Shown here piece after piece: positions 55,751 through 64,000 of a stretch of DNA of 64,000 bases. Made by a program: the position numbers and the translations under genes. The DNA lies in assembly GCA_037176885.1 (NCBI GenBank), contig JAWWNJ010000051.1, positions 868,001-932,000 of the forward strand, written 5' to 3'. Below the pieces are notes generated by a model. That model made no database searches. It had not been told where the DNA came from and saw nothing but the letters and a program-made list of their open reading frames with translations. Numbering within the stretch: the first letter of the stretch is position 1; every line of letters starts with the position of its first letter. The stretch comes from Favolaschia claudopus (lineage: Eukaryota; Basidiomycota; Agaricomycetes; Agaricales; Mycenaceae).

Positions 55751-58533
55751 ATGTCTAGTATTGAAGAGAAGACCGACAACTTGCCCTCTCTTGAGAATGA
55801 GAAGAAGGGGGACTCGCAGCTGGAAATTGCGCGGGTCCATAGCGCAGATGATGTCGATTTCGGTGGCGAATCGACGCTTCCTCCTCCCCCGACGCTTTCG
55901 ACGGAACAAGAACGCAAGTTATGGCGCAAAGTGGACCTGAGGTATGTACCGGTCTTCTTGTCGACATTGATAGCTCACTCTTTTTTTGAAAGACTCATGC
56001 CGATTCTGTCCTTAATGTACTTGTTGTCGTTTTTGGATCGAGGAAATATCGGTAAGAATCAGATTTCAGGTGCTCGAACGCATATCAAAGAGTCTTATGG
56101 TCATTGTGTAGGAAATGCAAGATTAGACGGGCTGCAAGATCAACTGAATCTCGGAGGGAACAAATATAACATTGCCTTGGTATAGTGACCTTCGCTCCCG
56201 AAATTTCCCTTCCAATGATGACATTCACCGCAGACGATGTTCTTCGTTGTGCGTGGTTAAATTTACCAGGGCCAATCAGATTTTGAATTCTGTCACAGCC
56301 GTACTGTCTCTTTGAATGTCCAGCCAAGTGAGCTCGAGATCCAAAGGTCGTTCGTTGCCTTGAGCTCATTCGCTGTTTTCAGTCTGGTTTTGAAGCGATT
56401 CCGGCCCTCCAGGTATGGTCATGTTTCTATTATAGTGGCCTGCTGTCGCTTAGCCCTTGAATTATTTAGATGGCTCCCGGGAATCACAGTACGTCGCTCT
56501 CCTCCTGTGAAAGCAGAGTCAAGCATACTGATACTGGATCGAGGTGGTTTGGGGAACTGTTATGTATGTCGTTGGGGCGTTAAAATCTACTCTTTGACGG
56601 CGCTGAAATTGGGTATCATTCAGGACGCTCATGGGTCTCGTCAAGACTTATCCGCAGCTCGTTGGTGTTCGAGTGTGCTTGGGGGTCGCAGAGGCGGGCT
56701 TATTCCCGTTAGTTCATTTCCATCTTTTGGTTCGGACGTACCACTGAATTTGTTGACTGATAGTGGTGTGGTCTACTAGTGCGCGTTCGCCTTCAGGTTA
56801 ATCTACGGAGCAAGCTGAATCCGACCATATAGCCTGTCCCTTTGGTATCCTCGCCACATGCTGCAATGGCGCATTGGCATATTCTTCGGAGCCGCGTCTA
56901 TGGCTGGTGCTTTCAGTGGTCTCTTGGCTTTCGGTATCAACTTTATGAGTGGTACGCACGGCTTGCTGGGATGGTCATGGATCTTCATCCTTGTGCGTCT
57001 AGTCTCACGTATCGACTCTGTGATCTTCTGAAGTGTATACGCGTGTAGGAAGGCATTGCGACAGTTGCCGTTGGGCTGTTGGCATTCTTAAGTGTGTTTA
57101 CTTTACTTCCGCCCAAGCCTTAATTTTGCTGAGGATGTACCAGTCTTGGTTGATTTTCCGGCCACGGCCACTTTCCTGACGCCCGAGGAACGGTCTTACA
57201 TTGTCTTCAGAAAGAGTGCGTGTTTCAGTCAAGCGTATACGTCCTGTTAACGCGTTGACAGAATACGACAACTCGTCTGTGGGCGAGGAGGAACACTTCG
57301 CGATGAGACATCTCGTCGCGGCTTTGACTGACTGGCAGGTAGGGTTCTTTCGTTCTGGAATAGGTTGCACGATTCTGACTTGAACTATTTAGGTCTGGCT
57401 CCACATCCTCATCTACATGTCTATCATCGGGCCGCGTAAGAATAAAAATTACTTGACCGTTGCAACTCTGACCTCTGCCTCGATGCGCAGTGTATGGGAT
57501 CACGCTTTTCCTTCCGTGAGTGCCCGATCTCTGTTTACGCTCTATAATGCTGACTTGAACCGTACCAGAACGATCATCAGCACGTAAGAACGTCCTTCAT
57601 GGTCGTTGTATAATTGTCTGATTCTGTTTCCGTAGATTCGGACACAACGTGCCGATTTCTCAATTACTTACAGTCCCACCTTATGTGAGTTGCGGCACGC
57701 AGGGGCTAGTGTTCTCTCTAAATTCACATCGTTTCCCTGATAGGTTTTTGCTAGTAAGTTTCAAATGTCCAGTGCCAGCAGCAAAACCTGATCCGTGCCA
57801 ACTACGAAGCCATTGTCCTCTTCATCTTCGCATACTGGTCGGACAAGATCAAGAAACGCGCTCCGTTCATCTATGCAGGCCTCACAATGTTGTTGATTGG
57901 ATTCTCTATCAATATCTCGACCGCGCCTTCAGGTGAGTGTAGTCTTCCCTTGCCTTGAACAACTACTAAAACTCCTTCAGGGGTCAAATACTTCGGCACA
58001 TTCTTCTGTGTTGCAGGGAGCTACGCTGCTTTCCCTGGTGTAGTGGCCTGGTGAGTCAATTCTCGATCAATGCACGAAATAGCACTAATGCACTGCATCA
58101 AGGCTGGGAAACAACCTTTCCGGACAGTATAAGCGCGGAGTGGGCATGGCCCTGCATATAGGAATCGGCAATTTCAGGCAAGTTCAATTCACTCTTGCTT
58201 TCGCTGATCGCACTAAGGTTTTGCATCTACAGCGGAGCGATTGCGAGCAATATTTATCGCACTCAAGACAAGCCTCGTTTCATTGTTGGACGTGAGTATC
58301 TCCTCGGTTCATTCGGTTTGATCTGAGGCCGATTTACAGATGGCTGCGAGCTGATGTTTGTGGGCATCGGTATCATTTGTGTGCCTATCGCAGTCATAAC
58401 TTACACACGTATCAACAAACGGCGCGACGAAATTGCGCGTGGGATGCTGGAAAGAGGTGAAAAGTTCATGTATAGTAATGCGGAACTGCGGCAAATGGGA
58501 GACAGGGCCCCAGACTTCAGGTACACGCTATAA
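55751..58533 (+). CDS. MFS carrier 1, Dal5/allantoate permease family (24 exons)
   Basis: Predicted 514-aa proton-coupled anion or organic-acid carrier. The family carries allantoate, nicotinate, pantothenate and other small acids, so the substrate is open. Exons: 55751-55941, 55993-56051, 56112-56179, 56234-56248, 56299-56327, 56383-56412, 56470-56488, 56544-56563, 56624-56707, 56764-56778, 56833-56992, 57049-57091, 57144-57215, 57262-57338, 57393-57435, 57491-57515, 57569-57583, 57636-57684, 57744-57753, 57810-57932, 57981-58050, 58103-58177, 58233-58291, 58340-58533. Landmarks: LMPILSLMYLLSFLDRGNIGNAR, FECPANLVLKRFRPSRWLPG, LVGVRVCLGVAEAGLFPG, YYLSLWYPRHMLQWR, LVDFPATATFL, GVKYFGTFF, LGNNLSGQYKRGVGMA, NIYRTQDKPRF. 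The 58178-58232 intron appears to be GC-AG. All joins keep phase and agree with carrier 2. Confidence 0.82.
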
Positions 58534-59017
58534 ATGTACACATATGTAGAATTATTGTCGTATCCTCTGCAAAGAGCGATACAAGGGGTTTCAATAAGCA
58601 CGCGACAGGACCGAAGGAGAACAGATTCGGCACGTGATCGCGCCGCTCCTTCTCCTCGACTGCCATCTTCCTTGTGGCCACCACGGCGACCAGTGAATCC
58701 AGCGAATCTTGAGTCTCGATGTTGAACAGCATCTAACGTGAGAGGTTTAGCAGTCAACCATTACGCCTGGATTGGGCAGTAAACATGCACTTTTCTTCCT
58801 ACGATGCTCATCCCGCCCGAGCTGGCGGATTACTTTGTGTTTCTCAAGGCTGGTTGGAGCCTGCGGACCTCCGTTCGGTCTCCTGAATTGCATCCTATGT
58901 TTTGGTGGCAAAATCTTCTCATGTTCGTGTCAACTTCTCGTGGTACATAAATCAGCTTGAAATAGCTACCATGACTGTGGTTCCCGCTCGTACCACACAT
59001 CCTGCCCGCAATTCAAC
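58534..59017. other. Spacer between the two MFS carriers
   Basis: About 480 bases. No gene seen; it should hold the promoter of carrier 2. Confidence 0.45.
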
Positions 59018-61834
59018 ATGTCTGTTGAGCGCAACACAGACGAAAAGACTTCTCTGGAGAAAGTTTCGAACTCGCAGTTGGCGTCACACTCTGCCGATTC
59101 CGAGCCTCTGGACTTCGGGGGATTGTCGTCTCTTCCTCCGCCGCCAACCCTCACGACTGAGGAGGAGCGTAAACTATACCGAAAGATTGATCTCAGGTTA
59201 ATGCCAATTCTATCACTATTCTACTTGGTGTCATTCTTGGATCGAGGTACGAATGAATGGTGCTTCTACGAGGCAAATCTCAATTTCGTGCAGGCAATAT
59301 TGGTACATCTAGCGATGATCAAGATGCAATCGGAACCAATGAATGATTTTGCCAGGAAATGCCAGGCTCCAAGGCCTCGAAACGCAGCTGGATCTCACGG
59401 GAAACAAGTTCAACATTGCTTTGGTGAGTTCGGCGCATTCATCGCTGGGACACGGTCCGTACCAAACTATTTGATAGACGATGTTTTTCATTGTATGGTA
59501 ACTAATCTATATCTTCATACCTTCTCATAGTTGGCCAGCCGTATTGCATCTTCGAGTGTCCAGCCAAGTCAGTGTCTCATATTTCGGAGATATACCCAGC
59601 TGATATTGAACCCAGTATGGTTCTGAAGAGCTTCCTGCCCTCACGGTGCGTACAGTTTGACGCACCTTGTACTCGGTTTGAACACCTCGTAGATGGCTTC
59701 CCGGAATCACAGTGAGCGTCAGAAATCTTGTGCTTCTGTGACTGACGGTTTACAAGGTCGTTTGGGGAATTATCATGTAAGGCGCATATTTGTCAGTTCT
59801 GATTCGACCTATCTTGTCCCTAGGACTCTGATGGGACTAGTGAAGACGTACGAAGTTCTACTGTGAAGAATTGTGTATCGTTTATCTATTTGAAACTTCT
59901 AGCTATCCTCAACTGGTCGGTGTCCGAATATGCCTAGGTATCGCAGAGGCAGGTCTCTTCCCGTGAGTCTCTCTTCGCTTCTCCGTAGCATCTCGTTCAA
60001 CTTCGTTCTAGCGGCGTCGTTTACTAGTATGCCCAATTTTTTCTCTCCTCACCGTCATTCTCCTAACTGGACTTAGCCTCACGTTGTGGTATCCTCGTCA
60101 CATGTTGCAATGGCGTGTCGGCCTTTTCTTCGGTGCAGCATCGCTCGCAGGAGCCTTTAGTGGAGCTTTGGCTTTTGGCATATCATTCATGAGTGGAACC
60201 AGGGGTCTGCTTGGCTGGTCCTGGATTTTCATTCTGGTCAGTAGAAGCGCATTTTGTTTCAGTATGTTTGACACAACAAGCAGGAAGGCATTGCCACTGT
60301 AGTGGTGGGCATCATCGGATTCTTTGGTAAGGCTCAGTCTCTCTCTCTCTCTCTAGAGATTCCGCCTTATCGCTGTCCATCAGTTTTAGTCGACTTCCCG
60401 GCCACAGCCGAATTCTTGACTCCGGAGCAGCGCGCGTTTGTTGTTTGGAGGAAGAGTACTCGATCCTAAACAATGAGCGCCGTGCGAGACACTGACCACG
60501 TCGCAGAGTACGACAACTCCTCTGTCGGCGAGGAAGAGCACTTCGAGATGAGGCATCTAGTTGAGGCTTTGACAGATTGGCAGGTGTGCCATTTCTCTTG
60601 CGATTTGACAAGTTGAGACCGAGGAGCACTAGGTTTGGCTGCATATGTTGGTGTACATGTCCATTATTACCAACCTGTACGGCATCACCTTGTTTTTACC
60701 GTGAGTCGACTAGCCTTCCACTTTGACTGTGATTCGAAAATGACTGTATTTCTGCCTCAGGACAATCATCAGCACGTAGGTTACCTGACTCATCGTCGTA
60801 TCGGGAACTTATGAGAGGTGCAGCTTTGGACACAGTGCCGCCGTGTCTCAGTTGCTGACCGTACCGCCATATGTGAGTCCCAAACCTCTTTGTCTGTTAT
60901 GAGCACCGTCTGAAGAACGCGGATCGAACTTCAGGTGCTCGCAAGTATGGATTATTGCATCGCTTTTCGTAGACTTCGCTTACGGAAGTGCACTACCAGC
61001 CATCGTTCTGTTCATTTTCGCATACAGTTCGGATCGATTGAAATTGCGGTTCCCCTTCATCCTTGCTGGTAAGCTGCCACTCCCCACTTAGCGATTGATC
61101 ACTATTGATTCTCGGCTGTTGGCAGGATTCACTTGCAACTTGATCGGATTCTCCATAAACATTTCAAATGCTCCTTCAGGTTGGTTGGTATCTCGTAACG
61201 ACGAGCCCCGCACTACATCTCTAAAGGTGTTAAATATTTCGGGACATTCTTCTGCGTGACTGGAGCATATGCGGCTGTCCCTGGTATTGTAGCATGGTCA
61301 GTCACCATTACCACACAATACATACACTGATGCCATTCATTGTTGCAGGTTGGGGAATAATCTCTCTGGACAATATAAGCGCGGTGCGTAGGCCACTCTA
61401 TCGTTGTTTTCGAGTTTCAAACGCTGCTCTATCATCACAGGAGTAGGCATGGCCTTTCAGATTGGAATCGGCCACTTCGGGTCAGTTCATCTCACACAGT
61501 TATTTGCCATATTCTAAACATTCTCAAGAGGAGCATTCGCCAGCAATATGTATCGAACGCAAGACAAACCACGTTTTCTGGTTGGGCGTATGTGTTCATT
61601 GCAGGCATTGTATCTTGCCCTGACCATGATTCTTTCTCAGATGGCTGCGAGCTGATGTTCGTAGCCATTGGCCTACTTTCTACAATGGCCACTGCCTGGA
61701 TTTCCCATCGCGTGAATCGCCGTCGGGACGAAGCTGCCCGTACAGCCGTGGAACGGGGCGAGGATAGGCTGTATACTGACAAAGCTCTACGCGCCATGGG
61801 CGATAGAGCTCCAGACTTCCGGTATATGCTGTAG
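59018..61834 (+). CDS. MFS carrier 2, Dal5/allantoate permease family (26 exons)
   Basis: Tandem paralogue of carrier 1, about 510 aa. Exons: 59018-59246, 59294-59302, 59356-59423, 59478-59492, 59539-59567, 59616-59645, 59693-59711, 59757-59776, 59824-59847, 59903-59962, 60012-60026, 60077-60236, 60284-60326, 60384-60455, 60507-60583, 60633-60700, 60761-60775, 60824-60872, 60935-60944, 61000-61068, 61126-61179, 61227-61296, 61349-61383, 61441-61480, 61529-61587, 61641-61834. Text such as LMPILSLFYLVSFLDRG, FECPANMVLKSFLPSRWLPG, WYPRHMLQWRVGLFFGAASL, LVDFPATAEFLTPEQR, VWLHMLVYMSIITNLYGITL and NMYRTQDKPRF follows the 12-span family. Exons of 9, 10 and 15 bases occur. Some introns are private: the one after DLR in carrier 1 is absent here, while the 9-base exon is fused in carrier 1. 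Substrate unknown. Confidence 0.82.
60338..60354 (+). repeat. Short TC dinucleotide repeat inside an MFS carrier 2 intron
   Basis: Seventeen bases of alternating T and C within the intron 60327-60383. A likely polymorphic microsatellite and part of the polypyrimidine tract. Confidence 0.8.
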
Positions 61835-61916
61835 GTGTAGTGACCGATAACATGTAGGATATAAGCACTGCAGTTGTAGGTTGTCCAGATAGTTATGTGC
61901 TTCAAAGCTTTCACGA

Positions 61917-63977
61917 TCATAGTGCCGGAGCAACATCCACCCCGGTTCTGAGTGTCTCTTGTGCCACTGAGCTTGCCCACTTAACAAGCGTTTGGACATT
62001 ATCCGGCATCTCCTTGATGTTCCGCAGTGCCTCTGCAAGGAAATACACAAGTCCCATGGCGAGCGCTTCGATCCGACTCGCTTTGATGAAAATCTCTTCA
62101 ACGGATCCCCGATTGCGCGTCGTTGGGATACCAGTTCCGTTGGCCGCCGCTACGCTCACGGCCGGCGTCGATACCTGGCTGCTAACGAATATCTGAACCA
62201 TGAGCTCTCGTAAGAATTCTCGGGATTGCGACTTGAGATCGGTGAAGTCGACCGGCTATAGCTAATCAATTTTGATTCGCGTCCAGTTCTAGTTCCTTAC
62301 CTTCAGAATTCCAAGCGTGACGCAATCCTTCGCTATCCACCACGCATATGCCTTCGCGACATTTTTCAGTCTCGTCGACGAGACGGTTTTGATGTCAAAC
62401 CCGCCCTCGTCCTTGAGGCTCTTGATTACCTCTGCGCCACCAACATTGGTCTCCCCTAGATCGCGCAAAAAGTCCCACAGACAAAACTGCAAAGTGATCT
62501 TGTACGCGTGTGAAGAGCGGCAAAGGTGCTGGCAAACGAGTGTGTAATACGGGTTGTACGATTTTTCCTATTCATCTGTCAAAGATGAACAGTCTCATCT
62601 GCCAATAACTTACATTCCCGCAACAATGAAGCAACACCCGTACAATTTCACGCTGTTGCAGCTCGGTCAGATTCAATTGTGATAACCGCTCACAGGCGTC
62701 AACGTAGTCCTGCGGGCTCGATGAGACGTCTGGGCACAGCGATGAGAAGATTTATCTCACATCGGAGCTCATGAGAACCACGAAGATACTTCTCCTGATG
62801 TCTGTGTTCATGCCCTGCTTTTTAGCAAGCTTGAGTAGCGCAGTGTTCTCATTATTTTGCGGTTCTGCCTGCCTGGGTGCTCCCTCCTGGCGGTCGATGA
62901 GAGGATCACCGCCCCACGCAGCACCAACCAGCCACCACTTTCCCTTCGTTTCAGCGGAATGTAGGTCTTCCAGAGATATACGAAGTGGTTCGTGCGCCAT
63001 GACTGCAATTCGAACGAGCATCAAGGAATGCTCTCAAAGCAAAGAGAAGGTTGCTACCATGACGAGTCTTGCCCAGTCCTGTAAGAAACTTTTTCATTCT
63101 CTCGACGGCATCGCCGCCTTGGTTTTGTGTTACGTTTCGCTTGAGCTTGTTGTTCTTGAGGTTGGTTAAAGTTTCAACCATGAACCTCGTGCGCGAACTA
63201 TACTGTTGTATTAGTTCTGATTGGGTGGAACTGTTTTAACGTCATACCTCAATGCTTCATCTTGATCTGATATCTTGCTTTGCACAATCTGGATTATGTC
63301 CTTCAAGGCAGAAGGATCGTCTTGTCGCAGCTGTTGTCCAGAGTCTGTACAAGTTCTCCAGTTTAGGATGTCGATGAGTGCGAGTATAAAAAAAGACTCA
63401 CTCCGCACAACCTTGAGCAACAGTTCAATACGGAATTCAGACAGATCAGTATCAAGCAGTCCCCGGATAATATCATAGACCAGGACACAGGATATGACTT
63501 GGAAGTTGTATAGCTCGGAGAGCAGCACAATTAAATTCGAGCACTCTTTGCCGACTACGGATGTTTCGGTTTGAGCGTTGTTGGTAACGGCTGCTACATC
63601 CGCTGGTGCAGTGGACGGGATATCAGCATAATGTCGTTCATACGCAGAAACAACTGTCTGCACGAAGTGCGCAGCTACGATATCCGTCAGTGATATACTC
63701 TGTTGCCAAGGATCTGGACTCACCGAATTCAATGCCGATGATTTTGTGAAGGCTCGACACAAATGCGCCATAGAGGACAACGTAGGAGTCCAATAGAGAA
63801 GAATGGGAGGATATTCCATCCACGATCAAGGTGGTTAGTGTCGATGTAACATCTTTGGGTGAGGGGATCAGGCTGAGTCGTGAAAAGAGAAGCGACGGCA
63901 TCTCACCGTTGCGGCGATGCTTCCGGTATATTTCCTCTACAGCATCTAGTATCGAAGAAATATTTTGTTCGGTCATC
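61917..63977 (-). CDS. SGD1: Nucleolar MIF4G/MA3 protein NOM1/Sgd1, 5' end missing
   Basis: Ribosome-biogenesis scaffold of the nucleolus (40S pathway). Exons on the minus strand: about 63977-63907, 63852-63724, 63674-63402, 63344-63248, 63197-63058, 63002-62761, 62709-62614, 62567-62301, 62255-61917; earlier exons lie beyond the right edge. MIF4G part: EEIYRKHRRNDVTSTLT, YGAFVSSLHKIIGIEFG, LYNFQVISCVLVYDIIRGLL, LRQDDPSALKDIIQIVQSK, RTRFMVETLTNLKNNKLKR. Then EPLRISLEDLHSAETKGKWW. MA3 part: KLAKKQGMNTDIRRSIFVVL, DYVDACERLSQLNLTEL, CGNEKSYNPYYTLVCQHLC, KNVAKAYAWWIAKD. The splice between 62761 and 62709 uses the acceptor that yields SSDDYVDACERL. It converges on MFS carrier 2 with 82 bases between stops. 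Family assignment is firm; exact edges are predicted. Confidence 0.93.
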
Positions 63978-64000
63978 CTGAGAACAGTCAGCATTGAAGA

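Noticed and set aside
55751..58533. MFS carrier 1 as a degraded copy of carrier 2
   Set aside because: Splicing with normal GT-AG sites (one GC-AG) restores a full-length protein that aligns with carrier 2 throughout.

Overview
This window looks like nuclear DNA from a basidiomycete fungus, most likely an Agaricomycete. Genes are dense on both strands. Most are split by 45-60 base GT-AG introns, some into 20 or more exons. The families are typical of that group: BTB/POZ, SUN, a CAF120/SKG3-like PH protein, Dal5-type MFS carriers, and UPF1-like helicases. I rebuilt gene models by eye. I chose splice sites that keep frame and restore family motifs, so exon edges are predictions.

Layout. 1-3.1 kb: proteasome ATPase RPT2 (first exon off the left edge), then a BTB protein. 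4.1-6.9 kb: an ABC half transporter. 7.5-10.2 kb: a SUN-domain nuclear envelope protein. 10.2-11.6 kb: a gene-poor stretch with a possible decayed gene. 11.6-14.9 kb: a BAHD-like acyltransferase with a broken C-terminal frame, flanked by two SnoaL-like paralogues. 14.9-16.7 kb: no convincing gene. 16.7-21.8 kb: a long PH-domain protein. 23-27 kb: XPG/RAD13 repair nuclease. 27.7-28.1 kb: a cupin. 28.6-35.0 kb: tandem UPF1-like helicases A and B. 35.2-46.1 kb: carnitine acyltransferase, COX11, a DNAJC8-like J protein, RMI1, REV1 and PAM18. 46.4-52.4 kb: a second tandem helicase pair, C and D. 52.7-54.9 kb: a two-pass membrane protein and the methyltransferase EFM4. 55.7-61.8 kb: two Dal5-type MFS carriers with 24 and 26 exons. 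61.9 kb to the right edge: NOM1/SGD1, cut at its 5' end.

Most genes are housekeeping and need not work together. RMI1 and REV1 (DNA damage tolerance) share a divergent promoter holding four ACGCGT boxes. COX11 and PAM18 are mitochondrial. The accessory part is the four-member helicase family. All copies are intact by my models, and all carry an N-terminal region that may be a degenerate 3'-5' exonuclease fold. Three copies contain the same 4-base microexon inside helicase motif IV. No tRNA, rRNA, CRISPR array or recognisable transposon was seen.
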